Positions 43,386 through 55,119 of a stretch of DNA of 64,000 nucleotides are shown one piece after another. Positions within the stretch are counted from its first letter, which is position 1. Each line of letters begins with the position of its first letter. The DNA comes from Enoplolaimus lenunculus (lineage: Eukaryota > Nematoda > Enoplea > Enoplida > Thoracostomopsidae), in NCBI GenBank assembly GCA_030248215.1, contig JASANG010003323.1, positions 1 through 64,000 on the forward strand. The letters are read 5' to 3'. The position numbers and the translations under genes are program-made. The notes beneath the pieces are model-generated. The model was not told where the DNA came from, searched no databases, and worked only from the letters and a program-made list of their open reading frames with translations.

Positions 43386-44376
43386 ATAACATTTTAGTTC
43401 ATATCATCTAGGGGCTGCCTACTTCAAGTACAAACCTAAACGTAAGCCATAGTCTATTAGCCTAGGCGTAAACATTAGCCTAGTGCTAAGCCAAAGCCTG
43501 AACCTTAAACTTCCCAGTCTCAAAGTTTAAGCATAACCAGTATGTCTGTTACGCGTTGCGGTATACTTGACGTCCGCCGCCCTCTGTCACCGTGCGTCAC
43601 CCGTACGGCGCCGTCCATCCCCGTCGGCCACTATATGTTCAAAGCAACATTTTCCTACATTTGTCATCACTCCATAATTTATCATACGTTTCCCAGCTAC
43701 TGGATTTGTTTCAAGATTTTGGCATTATAAATGGCGTGTTTACACACAGGATTTCAATTTTCAATAGTATTCAAGTGCACAGAGAATTAACCAAAAGTCT
43801 TATAAGTATATAACTCTTCGGCGGTTGGGACAAATACTTCAACCGTGTCTTCAAGATTGAATTCAAACTAATTTCCCATTAAAAGCGATAAAATAGCTTT
43901 AATGATGAATTTTTCAGTAACAAGTATTTTTGTTTTCCGGTTGCGGTAATTTATAATTCCAGTTACACCCTGATGTATATATACCGTAAGATGATTAAGT
44001 ATATTTGCTAAAAAATCTTATTATAATTAAAGATTTCTATCAAGCTTGTGTGACGCTATAAAACTCAAAGTTCAAATCTCAAAAGTCTACAAAACCTATA
44101 TTTGAATTCAAATTTTGTAATCTCAAAGGATCAAGATATAAGGCGAATATAATACAAATTAAGTTTGAATATTAATGTTAATAATAAAATAGTATAGATT
44201 CGACTTTTATGTAAGCTTTATGAGGAATATTAAGCCAAATGTTGCCTGATTTTGCGGCTAAAATGTATTTTTCTTGCAAACAAATTTTTGCTGAAATGTT
44301 TCTGTCTTAAGCTGATACGCCCGAGGGAAGGGACAAGATTTAAATTTAAGTTTCGCTGAATTTTCGTTTTGAACCG
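43386..44376. other. intergenic with C- and T-family scraps
   Basis: About 43435-43520 has eroded CCTAAG hexamers; 43546-43640 (GTTGCGGTATACTTGACG, GGCGCCGTCC) is an eroded C element. No gene. Confidence 0.4.
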
Positions 44377-44630
44377 CACTGTAAATTCCAGTGAGTTGAT
44401 TTCACCTCAGACTGAGTTGAATCACTCAGTCTGAGTTAGGACTATCAGAACTCATAATTCTGCGTTGATATAACTCATTCTCATTTAATTAATCAACTTT
44501 CCCGGAATCAAATTAACCCAGAGTTAGAAACAACTCAACTCAAAGTGAGTTATAAAGTTTGCTGCTATTAACTCAGAAGTAACTAACTTTCCGTATGAGT
44601 AAATTAATTAACTCATTGGAATTTACAGTG
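44377..44630. mobile_element. Q-family MITE
   Basis: CACTGTAAATTCCAGTGAG at the left, TTGGAATTTACAGTG at the right; one of the best preserved copies. Confidence 0.8.
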
Positions 44631-45446
44631 TGCATTTATCAGTCGATTTATGTTAATAAATGCATTTTGTGGCATATGCGAGCATAACCCAGTCTTAAAT
44701 TCGTCATTTGATAGCTTTTTCGCCGCCCGAACCCAGCAAATCTAAAAGTCAAGGGTAAAGTTTCATACGACTCGACTTTCAAACGCCACTCGCTTCTGTT
44801 AAACACCAGCCAGTCAGTAAAGTTTGCCCAAAAATGGTTGGATTTTGAAAATTTTTGCATCATTTAAGCTTATCATGATGACCTCTGGTTTTATAATATC
44901 ACATTGAAATTCTAATTTCAGAAAAATGTAATGTTTTTTCGGTCCCTATGAGGTTCAACTATTTGGCTAAAAATGTTGTTGCCCAAAAAGTTATAGACAA
45001 TTTAAATATTATTCGACTCGACACAGCTCGCAAACCAGAGTTGAATTCAAGTTTGCACAATTCGACCGAGGGCTCACGAGTTACTATCGAATAACTGGTT
45101 TGGAATGGCACAAATTCGTTATTTGACCATAACTGGTTCACCATCAGTCGAATCGTAGAAACTTTAACAACTTTCAACTCAGCTCTACAATGCCACGTCG
45201 AATAATATGGTAAATCGTCCCTAACTTTTGGACGGAAAAAATTTTTTTAGTGGTTCACAGGTAAAATATCTGGAGCCGAAACAATTTAACATTTTGAAAA
45301 TTAAAATTTCAATGCGAGAGCTGATTAACGGATATCCGCTGACCCTCAAATATGCCAAAAATTTTCAAAATCCGACCATTTTTGGTCAACCGCCGGCTGG
45401 CGGTAAACATTAACCGAAAAACAAGATACTCTAGCTAGGTACATTG
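44631..45446. other. intergenic, nothing firm
   Basis: Low-copy similarity (TTGGTCAACCGCCGGCTGG, about 45381) to 38860-38880. No gene. Confidence 0.35.
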
Positions 45447-45668
45447 TTAGGGTTGCGCTATGCTTCTTTGACGTGCTGCGCCGTCCAGCGCCGTCCGTCA
45501 CCCGCACGGTACCGTCCGTCACCGTGCAGTATCGTAAGCAAATAACTCACGTACGATAACGTATGGTGACGGAACGTACAACACGGGTGACGCATGGTGG
45601 CGGACGGCGTCATATGGGTGGCACAGGGTAACGGACGGCGCCGGACGTCAAGTATAGCGCAACCCTAA
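45447..45668. mobile_element. C-family MITE, compact copy
   Basis: TTAGGGTTGCGCTATGCTT and AAGTATAGCGCAACCCTAA are near-perfect inverted ends. Interior is GACGGCG/GTCACCCGCACGG units without the minisatellite of 39447-40078. No clear target duplication. Confidence 0.78.
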
Positions 45669-45773
45669 TGCAGATTGATACACTAAGGTGCCGATTAAGG
45701 TTTATTGAAAATGAGCATGCAAGGTTGTAGGATGCCCCAATGGCCAATTTCTACTTTTCTACGCGAGCGTCTA

Positions 45774-45982
45774 CACTGCAAAAAGTGGCGAGTCAAATTG
45801 AGTCTCTCCGAAATAGGCTTTTCGGGAATATACAAATTGAGTCAAATTCGACTCCGCATGAGTCAAATTCGACTCACTATATCGCACGTTTTCCTGTGGC
45901 GGAGTCGAATATGACTCAGTTTGTGTAGTCCCGAAACGCCCATTTCAGAGAGAGTCAATTTGACTCACCATTTTTTGCAGCG
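45774..45982. mobile_element. P-family palindromic MITE
   Basis: CACTGCAAAAAGTGGCGAG at the left, CACCATTTTTTGCAGCG at the right, TA on both sides (45772-45773, 45983-45984). Confidence 0.83.
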
Positions 45983-46009
45983 TAGTCCGACGTTATATCC
46001 TAACATAAC

Positions 46010-46159
46010 ACTCAGTTTGTGTAGTCCCGAAACGCCTATTTCAGAGAGTCAATTTGACTCACCATTTTTTGCACTCAGGTGGAGTCTTTGACTCAGTTTA
46101 TGAAGTCAGAAAACGCCTATTTCAGAGAGAGTCAGTTTGACTCAGCATTTTTTGCAGTG
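46010..46159. mobile_element. two P-family right arms in tandem
   Basis: Two successive copies of the right arm (CTCAGTTTGTGTAGTCC and CTCAGTTTATGAAGTC, each to the AATTTGACTCACC or GTTTGACTCAGC end). Together with 45774-45982 this gives three right ends in a row. Confidence 0.7.
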
Positions 46160-46161
46160 TA

Positions 46162-46312
46162 TACTTCTTATACCCATTTATTTGAAACGCCAACACAAAA
46201 TTTACCCGACATTCGTATCGAATTGAATCCAATATTGCTACTGAGCGATAATACAAAATGTGTGCGCGAGTCGTGTGCGTTTTGGGAGCTCATGACCGCT
46301 AGCGGATTCACA
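46162..46312 (+). other. unrecognised open stretch
   Basis: About 50 codons of mixed composition (THLFETPTQNLPDIRIELNP, CVRESCAFWELM) between the P arms and a K repeat. No start or splice signals; may be chance or a gene scrap. Confidence 0.2.
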
Positions 46313-46450
46313 GGCGGACGGGAAAAGTGTACGCTCATTCGTCAGAAAATTTTTTGTGATAAAATAATAAGGTCTCTCCCAGCTTATAATTTATCCTCGG
46401 TCAAAAAATTGGCATCTATATAGCGTACAGGTAAAAATTGCGTTTCATAA
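46313..46450 (+). repeat. K-family repeat
   Basis: GGCGGACGGGAAAAGTGTACG, TTTTTTGTGATAAAATAA and GTAAAAATTGCGTTTCATAA-like end shared with 1513-1770. Confidence 0.5.
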
Positions 46451-46894
46451 CTGTTTGCCAGTCCGTCTTCACCGTCAGAATGTTCTCAATCTGCCACTGT
46501 TCGTGTCACAATAAAAATGAACCAAAAAAGTATACTTCTGACAACCAAAACAGACCACCATTTAACAACAAACCAGAACCCGTTTCTGAGAGCCAGGTTT
46601 TTTCCTGGTCATTTAAAGCTACGGATGATTGATAGGGTTTTGAGGTGGTAAATTTCGATATTAGAACCCGAAAAATACTTCTGGCTAAGTGCTGAAGCTG
46701 GCTTTGCCAGGAGTTTATTTATAGAATTAACGAGAGTTGTGGTTGAAATTTAATAAGAACAATCATGTGATTAGCAATAGTTGACTTTGGCTATTAGCGT
46801 TGTGTATTTTTAGTGAAAAAATGACATAAGCCTAGGTCTAAGCATAAACCTGCCTTATAAATTTTTACTTTTATCCCACGTAAATTTGAGCTTA
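46451..46894. other. intergenic, nothing recognised
   Basis: Unclassified. Confidence 0.3.
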
Positions 46895-46902
46895 GTGTTT
46901 TG

Positions 46903-47128
46903 GGCCAATGTAAAGAACGGAGGCGGAACATTATTATAAACATATTTCCAAGACTAAGCCTAATCTTAAGCCTAACCAAAGCGTAAGCCTAAGCGTAAGA
47001 ATGAGCATTTCCTATGCTTAAGCCTAATCCTAAGCCTAAGCCAAGCGAAAAAAACTTGGTCTAAAGCTTAAGCTTACTCTTTTCTAGTTCAACAGATAAA
47101 CGTTCCGCTCCTGATGTTTACATGCACC
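46903..47128 (-). mobile_element. T-family MITE
   Basis: GGCCAATGTAAAGAACGGAG at the left, CTGATGTTTACATGCACC at the right. Flanks GTGTTTTG (46895-46902) and GTGCTTTG (47129-47136) match at 7 of 8. Confidence 0.82.
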
Positions 47129-47136
47129 GTGCTTTG

Positions 47137-47584
47137 CTTGCTTTTATAAAATATAATGTACCTTCCGTCAGAAATTCCTGGATCCACTACTGAAGGAGCC
47201 ACGATGCTGATAAGTTTTTACTCAGCTTAAATCGCCGGACGCCGCCGCACGCCGCCGAAAGCCGGCTAGCGGCACGGTAAAAATTTTGCCTGACGCAATG
47301 CGGCGGCGAGCAGCGGAGACCAGATCAGTAAAGCAGTGCACAACCCTTAGTTTCGGACTAAAATTGAGTCAAGAACTTTGATTTAAGCTTAAGCATAAAG
47401 ATTAGACTAAAGCCTATGCCTGCCACTATTTAGTTCTGCTTGGATTACAAAGTTTTTCCTGGCCGGTGGGGGGGTTGAGGTGTCCTGTCCCCTCCGTGGC
47501 TACAGGCCCGATCGTATAGCACTGAATAACGCGTTTTGTTTGTCGGGAGCCAAGCATAATTTAGAGACCGGATAGTCGCTCGCA
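47137..47584. other. intergenic with G-family scrap
   Basis: 47221-47335 is GC-rich (GCCGCCGCACGCCGCC), perhaps C-related. 47475-47510 (CCCTCCGTGGCTACAGGCCCG) is a G right end. Confidence 0.4.
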
Positions 47585-47860
47585 CCCTGGTAATATGCAT
47601 CAACGTCACGATTGGCGGCCACTTTTTACTACAAAATGTGTTTCCGGAGGTAGCATTCGAGGGTCTGTTTTCCGGGAAAAACCACCCGGAACCGGAATTG
47701 TGCGTAGGTACTTTTTTCCGGGGTGGACCCACATTTCTCCGTGGAAAAAAGACTCCGGAGTGCCCGATATTTCCGGGAAAAAGAAGCCGGAAAGTAACGG
47801 GTTTTTCGGGAGGGGGGCAGTTTATTTGGTGACACCGCACCAACAGCCCAAAACCAAACC
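47585..47860. repeat. TTTCCGGG-rich segment
   Basis: TTTTCCGGGAAAAACC, TTTTTTCCGGGGTGG and ATTTCCGGGAAAAAG recur with inverted symmetry. The left edge begins GCACCCTGG. Overlapping frames on both strands are artefacts of the symmetry. Confidence 0.45.
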
Positions 47861-48184
47861 TTTGATGGTCATTCCGTTATTAGGCTAGTTTCTATTCTGT
47901 GTTTGGCACCCCTGGAAACATGTTTGACACCCCTGGAAACAATCTATCCCACGTCACGGGTCAGTATTGGTTAGGTTACAGTTTACTATTCTCGTTCAAG
48001 GCTGCGTCTCTTTTGGGTAAATATCAGGTTGTATATTGAAAGAGTTAGGTTCTCTGGCCTGGCTCCGTCCTAGACCTCATGTTTGGGAGAGTTCAAGTGG
48101 GACACATCTGATATTGTAGTATTTGAAAGCGAGGTTAAAAGTTTTCGATAAGGGCGGCAAAGCTTTAAGCGAATGCTGTGCGCA
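47861..48184. other. intergenic, local duplication only
   Basis: GGCACCCCTGGAAACA and GACACCCCTGGAAACA are adjacent direct repeats (about 47905-47940). Otherwise nothing. Confidence 0.4.
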
Positions 48185-48525
48185 AGCCCGATATCAGCTC
48201 ACCTTGCTAGGCAGGGCTGGAAAACTGTTTTAAGAAGCATATAAGGGTTCGCGATGATTTACAAGCAAGTTTGAAACCTTTCTATGCAGGGCAAAATTCT
48301 TTCTTTCAGAAAAGGGTGAGCTTCCATGCCCCGCACCCACTTTGGTTCCCCTTTATCGACCCGTCTGAAAAGGTGTTGATTTTTTATGAGGGGCATACAA
48401 CGATGATTTGAGGCGACTTACAAGCAAGTGTGAAATTTTTCTATAAGGGCCAAAATTTTTTCATCGGAGGCTGAGTTCGCCACGCCCCCACCCCCTTTGG
48501 CTCCCCTCTGACTATCGACCCGTTG
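48185..48525. mobile_element. two G-family copies in tandem
   Basis: Each has a GGGCATAC/AGCATATAAGGG block, GACTTACAAGCAAGTGTGAAA (or GATTTACAAGCAAG), AAAATTTTTTCATC and a C-rich right part ending ATCGACCCG (about 48365 and 48525). Confidence 0.55.
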
Positions 48526-49057
48526 CCCAGGGTTTTCATGCTAAACTAAGGTGTATAAACCTTTTCATGCGAATCATTAAACCCTATTATATACCCTTGC
48601 TGAAATTTCAATAAATACAGCTCATAACGCGTAGAATTAGCTTCCAAGCCTGTCATTATCGTGTCTCATGTTAAGCAGTCGTATCAGCATTTCGCAAATA
48701 TACCCACTTTATCAGATCAATATATTGTAAGGTGGGGGCAGGCAAGGCGTAGGCTGAAACATTTTCATGGTGTAACCTTGTGGTTTACTCTGATTTGCCA
48801 GCGGAGATGATCTTGCTAGAAAGATAAGAATTTTTGTACAAGAGTTGAACCCCTATGTCTCCAGCTGACCACGGGTAACTGTCGATTATCAAGCGAGTCA
48901 ATGGTTGTGGTCTTAGGTTTTAGTTCTGGTCAAATAATAGAGACAACTGCTATTCACAGCTGGAAGGCGTATGAATAAATGGTTTACGTTGCTTGATCGG
49001 CATTGCCGAAACAATGTTAGCAGGGGCATGCAATAACCAGTTTATACAATCAGGACT
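48526..49057. other. intergenic, nothing recognised
   Basis: Unclassified. Confidence 0.3.
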
Positions 49058-49264
49058 GAAACGTTTTAGGGTCCCAAATGCTTTCTAGTGGGGACTGACC
49101 GCTACCCCCCCTTTTCGCTGCGAGCCTGCTTGGCCCCAACGTAAAAAAAGGTCGCTGAAGGAAACGTTTTAGGGTCCCAAATGCTTTCTAGTGGGGACTG
49201 ACCGCTACCCCCCCTTTTCGCTGCGAGCCTGCTTGGCCCCAACGTAAAAAAAAGGTCGCTGAAG
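49058..49264. repeat. 103-bp tandem duplication
   Basis: Copies 49058-49160 and 49161-49264 (GAAACGTTTTAGGGTCCC to AGGTCGCTGAAG) differ by one A in a homopolymer, so the duplication is recent. Confidence 0.95.
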
Positions 49265-49354
49265 GTAAATGACGTTAACCCACTGCAAGAGACAGCGCAG
49301 CGAATACAGAAAATTCTGACGCGGAATGGAGGACTGGCAAAATTTATGAAACAC

Positions 49355-49455
49355 AATTTTTACTGTATGCTATAGATGTGCCAATTTGCTGAGCGAGAAA
49401 ATTGGTAAGGTAGGAATGGACCTTTACCATTTTATCACAAAAACTACTTTCTGCC
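49355..49455 (-). repeat. K-family repeat, reverse
   Basis: ACACAATTTTTACTGTATGC to CATTTTATCACAAAAAC, then GGTGGGCGTACGCC. Confidence 0.55.
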
Positions 49456-50130
49456 GGTGGGCGTACGCCTTCCGCCGAGCCACGCTGTCTGAATACGCTA
49501 GTGGCAGGTGATATGAACCTGATTGTGAATAGCCGTTTTTCCTTCTGGACTCGAAGATCACACCAGCGTAAAATGTGATACCTTCCTGATAAGGCCATAG
49601 TCTTCTTAACCAGAGTTGGACCTTACCAACGGGTATCCGCAGGTACCCGTGGGTAAACGCCGGTCGGGTAAAAAATTTCAGCCGCGAGTATCCCCGCGGG
49701 TAAAGATTTGTATCATACAGGTAAAAACTACAGTTTCTACCAGCGCCAAACTTAAATTTTAAGTCGCAAAACATAGGGTGTCGTCTGTTTTACTTCCTGT
49801 AGGTACTGTCCGGTGCTTAATTTAGTTCGGTATGAAATTTTGTTGATTCTAATAAACTTTCGTGTTTTAGTTTCGTTGATGCTATAACGCAAAACTTCGT
49901 TAAAGTACAACTGTAAATTCTGGTTTATCTTCAGGCACGGGTGAAAGGTGGGTTGCGGGTAGATGTTTTTTGCGATGGTATACTCGCGGGTAAAAAATTC
50001 ATATATGAATGGCCAAAGCGTGGGTCGGGTAAAAAATCCTTCCCACATCCAACTCTGTTCTTGCCAGGAGTACATATATACGCGTATCTGATAGGACAAC
50101 CCCAAGAAATAAGAGTCGAAAAACGCACAA
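49456..50130. other. intergenic with CGCGGGTAAA repeats
   Basis: GGTCGGGTAAAAAATTTC (about 49660), TCGCGGGTAAAAAATTC (about 49983) and GGTCGGGTAAAAAATCC (about 50023) bracket an unclassified segment; probably one or two eroded elements. Confidence 0.4.
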
Positions 50131-50549
50131 CTGTAGTGACCCGAATAAGAGGGGGACTGATATTTATTTGGCCTCTCCAGAAGGTACCCCCCTTGTTACA
50201 TTCTCGGCCACCTTTCGTTACTGATATATATCCGGTATTGCAACTATCCGTTGAATTAAACGTTTATTTGTCTTGTATCAAAAGCTTGAGCGATAATGCA
50301 AGGTTATAAGTACTTAGGAATTGCTTTCAAAACTTAAGTAAATTTTAAAATTTTGAACTCATTTTTATTTAGTCCTGGAGTCATTAATGCGCTACAATTA
50401 GGGATAATTGACATTTATGGACTCTAATTAGCGTTTATGGACTCTATCCGCTTACGAGCTCTTATTACGGATACGGACTCCTATTGATTTGGACTCAAAA
50501 TGGGGACCCGTTCCCCTCTTATTACCCCCTTTATTCGGGCCAGCACAAT
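50131..50549. mobile_element. R-family MITE
   Basis: CTGTAGTGACCCGAATAAG at the left, CCCTTTATTCGGGCCAGC at the right, with GTATCCGTAATAAGAGC-like inner sequence reversed relative to 22003. Confidence 0.75.
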
Positions 50550-51130
50550 AGTACACGCTGTTAAACCTGCATAAGTCAAAAAAATTTTCTCGCTCGCTGC
50601 ATTCGCTCGTTAAAAGACGTTTCCACTTGGTTATTCTTTGTCAAAATGTAACCCTGGCTGCGCCCCTGCTAGTATAATTCTCACTTAATATTCATTCATT
50701 AATTTCTATATTTTTTAAATTAGGCTACTGTTATTAGCTTAAGGTATACCATACGGCATGCGTTAAAATATTACACTTTAGGGCTTGCGTTTATGCTTCA
50801 TAGTCATATTTGTTTCGGAGGTTTTTGCAAAATTTACGTTGTTAAATTGGTAATTTTATTTAGTTTAAGATTTTAGTTGCGGATTGTAGTAAGTCTGGGT
50901 GGTGTGGTACCTTTTATTTCAGCAATGTGGTCACTGGCGATTTCCGGTCCAATGGACAAGTCTTTCCATAAATGCCCCAAAACGCTCAGTGGCGACGTCA
51001 GAAACTTCAAAATTATAGACCCACCAGAAACCTTTACGCCCCTTAAAGTAACATGAGCCACTAAATCTTAAAACATAATTTTGGTGTTGATCTCTGTTTG
51101 GACGACCAAGTAGAAATGGTAGTCCAGCAT
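50550..51130. other. intergenic, CTCGCTCGCTGC fragment
   Basis: TTTTCTCGCTCGCTGCATTC at about 50584 belongs to the repeat also at 33315 and 10135. A frame at 50873-51061 (minus) contains a T-subfamily-2-like ACCCACCAGAAACC/CTTAAAGTAACATGAGCC end (about 51016-51060). Confidence 0.4.
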
Positions 51131-51480
51131 GGTGGCACCGAATCTACGATTTGACCGAATCCGAATTCGAATCTATAGCTAATTTGCCGGATCCGAATCC
51201 GAATGCGAATCTTGCATGTTGCAAATTTGAGTTATATCTATAATTTGTTTCAGAATATCAACGCAATGCCAGCCGCATAAGATACGTTAATATATGTCGT
51301 GCCCGACCTAAGTTTTGAGATTTGTGACCTGAATCAAAAAACTTTTATATTTATTGTTTAAAACTAAAAAAACATATTGCCGAACACTTTACGATTCTGC
51401 TTTTAGATTCGGCTTTTTCACAACCGAATCCGAATCCGAACCACCAGTTTTTACCGAATCCGAACCTTTGTTGCCACCCT
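51131..51480. repeat. GAATCCGAATCC-rich element
   Basis: CATGGTGGCACCGAATC at the left, TCCGAACCTTTGTTGCCACC at the right, with repeated CCGAATCCGAAT. Likely a MITE whose ends resemble the GGTGGCA/TGCCACC type. Confidence 0.5.
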
Positions 51481-51837
51481 GTAGTAGATCACAAAAAAAT
51501 CGCTAGAAATCAGGATAATTTTCATGCTGCAGGGGGGAGGGCAGGTTGTGTCCCGATACCCCATGGCGCGGCTTCGATTATACCTTGTGTGTCCGCCACA
51601 GGCCGCCTCATTACCACAGTCCATCCCTGTACACCCCCCACGGATCCTCGACTCTCCGTATCATTACAAAGATAGTGTCATATTCTGGCTGGCACCAATC
51701 TTCACGAATGGCTTAATACCTTCCTTTACCACAAACAGCGCCATGTGCCGTCTGAGCTGACCATTTTGTGACTGATATTTTTGAAGCATACAAAAAAGCG
51801 TTGTCACTATTTTAAATGTAAGACAATTGATTGCTCG
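51481..51837. other. intergenic, nothing recognised
   Basis: Unclassified; the plus frame 51524-51760 has no domain. Confidence 0.3.
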
Positions 51838-52015
51838 AGCTCAGCGAGGTCACTTTGATAGGAGGCTAAACATTTTACACGAGGAGCATACAAAGGGTTT
51901 AGATGAATTACAAGCAAGGTTGAAAATTTTTTATGCGAAGGGCTCAATTTCTGCCAGGGGAGGCGTAGCTCCCGTGGCGGTCATCTGGCTACGGTTCGGT
52001 GCACGCTGTCTGTTT
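51838..52015. mobile_element. G-family MITE, eroded
   Basis: GCTCAGCGAGGTCAC, GAATTACAAGCAAGGTTG and CATCTGGCTACGGTTCGG follow the G order. Confidence 0.5.
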
Positions 52016-52349
52016 TACCAGAATGGTAGTAGTTTTTGTCGAACAAGAAACCTGTAGATCCAAATTGGCCCATAAGACCCGTGAGCTGTTTTCTAGGCCG
52101 CGTAAACAGTGGGGATGGTAATAATTTTTAATATATTTATGGTCCATGTATTATATAGATGTCATACCTAACTTAATTTAGATGTATTTATTCGTTTGTC
52201 GCTGGGGCAAATGATTGTTTTAAGAGGTTGTAGCGCACTTTTTTTACTAAACATGATTATAAAAGCTAGCATGGCTAGGATTCACACTGAACTTTAGTTA
52301 TAAATTTCGAATATTGACATAATCTTTTAATATTGTTTTGTTCGTTACA
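52016..52349. other. intergenic, nothing recognised
   Basis: Unclassified. Confidence 0.3.
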
Positions 52350-52762
52350 TTGTAGTCACCCGAATAAGAGGGGGAAATGATATTTATTTGGCGTCTCCAG
52401 AGGGCACCCCCTGTTATTCGGGTACGGACTGTTTTATTTATTTTTAACCGGCCCTCAGCCGCCATTCGTTACTGATGTATTCGGTATTGCAATTATTCGT
52501 TAAGTTGAACATTTATTTGTCTTGGACCAAAAAAGAATGTACTTTAAAAACATAAGTACTTACGCTTTAAAGTTTCGCACTCAACTTCATTTGGTCTTGG
52601 AGTCATTTATGCGCTACAGGGATAATTGACATTTATGGACTCTAGTTAGGGTTTAGGGACTATCCGCTTATGGACTCTTATTATGGATACAGACTCCTTC
52701 TGGTTGGGACTCAAAATAGGAACGCCGCGTCTATTACCCCCCTCTTATTCGAGTCACTACAG
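52350..52762. mobile_element. R-family MITE
   Basis: TTGTAGTCACCCGAATAAG at the left, TTATTCGAGTCACTACAG at the right followed by TA. Inner CTCCAGAGGGCACCCCC and TGACATTTATGGACTC are shared with 50131-50549. Confidence 0.78.
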
Positions 52763-52805
52763 TATTAAAAAGTTTTGTAATAAATTTCAAACTCTTAAAA
52801 GTTTC

Positions 52806-53240
52806 CGTATTCTCAAATGTGTGATACACCCATTAGTTATTACCAGTTGGTGATATGTCGTATTTTAACTCCAGAAATAGCGAAAATTTGTGTTTAGAAA
52901 CATGGTGAGCACATTTGTTTCAATTTTACCTATTACAATGCACCTGTAACGAATTTCACATACTACCGTATACTGGGGGTGGGAGCGTATACCTCCGTCA
53001 AATTTTTTGTGATAAACTTAGTAAAGACTCATTGATACCTTACAATTTTTTCCTCTCAGAAAATTGACACATATATTGAATACAGTAAAAATTGTTTTAT
53101 CATTTGCGATCCCGCCACGCCACGTCAGAAATTTCGGGATCCGCTGCCCGATTTTAGTCCCCTTAGCCGTGGCACTTCGGTAAATTGTCGAGTTTTGCTT
53201 CTAACTGACTATAGGTGCTACACACATTTGAGAATACCGG
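52806..53240. mobile_element. S-family MITE split by a K repeat
   Basis: Left arm CGTATTCTCAAATGTGTG (52806), right arm CTATAGGTGC then ACACATTTGAGAATACC (about 53238). K sequence (GGGAGCGTATACCTCC, TTTTTTGTGATAAA) occupies about 52960-53105 between them. Confidence 0.6.
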
Positions 53241-53590
53241 TCAGGATCCGACCGTAGGGTTATTATGAAATCCTGTTAAAAAAACTTTCGTGCGTAGAAA
53301 TAATTAATACAGTCGTTACATAGAATTTATGAACCAAGTCTTAATTCCTATCTGGTAAAAATAGGTTACTGCGGACTGTCAGGAATTAAGTCCGGTAGGC
53401 GCATGGACCGTGGGGTGGATGGCTCATACCCTTAATCTACGGACAAAGAACCGTTTTGCGACTGTTGCACAGGGATTTATTACTGAAAAGCGTCTAGCGA
53501 TCCGGCCGTTTCGCTCGCGAAGTATTCTTCACAGTTATAAAGACAGGTCGGAAGGATCTATCCAATCACCCATTTCAGTCAACGTAAAAC
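53241..53590. other. intergenic, nothing recognised
   Basis: Unclassified; frame 53410-53661 (plus) runs into the B element and has no domain. Confidence 0.3.
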
Positions 53591-53822
53591 TTAACCCTTT
53601 CACTCATAGAGTATACTCTGAGCAACTAAATACAATAATGTACGAGCAATCCACACACTGAGAGCAGTCTTTAAAAATTATAACATATATGCGCAGTGCA
53701 AAATCTCCACAAGACGTAACCCTACCCGCCCACCCACCCCTATTGTGTCGTAAACGACTCCACCAACAATTCTGAAATTACATCTCATATGAAATTGAAA
53801 ATATTCATGTGGAAAGGGTTAA
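53591..53822. mobile_element. B-family piggyBac-like MITE, no tRNA-like box
   Basis: TTAA at both ends; inner CCCTTTCACTCAT and ATGTGGAAAGGG. Shares CCACAAGACGT and the right end with 3673-3943 but lacks the B-box-like motif. Confidence 0.65.
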
Positions 53823-53954
53823 ACAAATTTAAAATTGGGTCAAACTTTTTGGTCGATTCGTTTGTGAATTCTTTAAAACTCAATGTTTATTGTAACATTT
53901 GGATACGCAGTCCTTTCAAATGAAAAATATAGCCACACCCCTGCTTGCTGGGCA

Positions 53955-54118
53955 CAGGCCTGTAGCCAGCTCACTTTGCTATGGGGGGCTAAAATATTTT
54001 CAGGACGGGCATTCAAGGGTTTTTAATGACTTCCATGCAAAGTTGAAACTTTTCTAGGGGGACCAAAATTTTTTCCAGCTGGGGCCGAGCCCCTGGACCC
54101 CCCTTGGCTACGGGCCCG
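53955..54118. mobile_element. G-family MITE
   Basis: CAGGCCTGTAGCCAGCTCAC at the left, CCCTTGGCTACGGGCCCG at the right. Confidence 0.72.
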
Positions 54119-54202
54119 GTTGGGCGCATTGTTGTGCTCAATTCAGTTAGCTGTTTTATACTGGCTAACCAAAACGTGGACTAACCCTGTAGGCTAAGAA
54201 GG

Positions 54203-54376
54203 CGGGTCCGTAGCCAAGGGGGCATGGGGGTGGGGCTGAGCAACCCCTGGAAAAAATTTGGACCCCTAGAGAATTTGCAACCGTGCTTGTAACTCATTGG
54301 AAATCCTTGGCTGCCCCTCCTGAAAAAAATTTAGCCCCCCCTCCCTAGCAACGGGAGCTGGCTGCTGGCTTGTACC
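54203..54376. mobile_element. G-family MITE, opposite orientation
   Basis: GGGTCCGTAGCCAAGGGGG at the left, AGCTGGCTGCTGGCTTG at the right; reads as the reverse of the neighbour at 53955. Confidence 0.68.
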
Positions 54377-54498
54377 TGTAGGCTTCAGCTGTGGGGAGCC
54401 GGGGTAAATCAGGGCCCGTAATTTTGCTTCTTCCGATCGCTAAGAAAACTCGTGTTTTGTTTGAAGCTTGAGTATACTAAAATGCCTGTTTGAAAAGT

Positions 54499-54799
54499 GG
54501 CCAATGCAAAGAACAGGGGCGGACCAGTATTATAAGCATATTCCTAAACCTAAGCCTAAGTCTAAGCACAAGAATGAGCTATAATCCTAAGCCTAAGCCT
54601 AAACCTAAGCCTAAGTCTAATCACAAGAATGAGCTATAATCCTAAGCCTAAGCCTAAACCTAAGTCTAAACACAAGAATGAGCTATAATCCTAAGCCTAA
54701 GCCTGAACCTAAGCCACCCAAAAATATAAGTTTAAAGCTTATGCTTACTCTATTCTAGTACCACAGAGAAACTCTCCGCCCCTGATGTTTACATGGGCC
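54499..54799 (-). mobile_element. T-family MITE with 60-bp repeat units
   Basis: GGCCAATGCAAAGAACAGG at the left, CTGATGTTTACATGGGCC at the right. Units containing CACAAGAATGAGCTATAATC recur three times. GAAAAGTG flanks both sides (54492-54499, 54800-54807), allowing one base of overlap with the terminus. Confidence 0.85.
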
Positions 54800-54807
54800 G
54801 AAAAGTG

Positions 54808-55119
54808 TTAAGCACACGGTGTCGCAAATATTTGTCTATTTTTAGAATCAAAACAACACCTGGAGTTGTACCCACAAACACTACACTTAAATGCATTAGG
54901 ATCGTTGGTTATCTGCAACCGCGTTCGCAGGGATTGACCTCAACGTTTAAAAGGGTGCAGTAAATACGATGTCTTCTTTCTTAATCCATGGTTAACCGAA
55001 AAAGTCCGCTAAAGCACTATTCACACGTACAAGTTTTTACAGTAACAATCCGTTGCACGTATACTCGCTCGTTAACAAGTGAATTACACGGAATATGAAA
55101 TTAAGCACATCGGAACGTC
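54808..55119. other. intergenic with D-family scrap
   Basis: CACTATTCACACGTACAAG at about 55015 is a D left end without the remainder. Confidence 0.4.
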
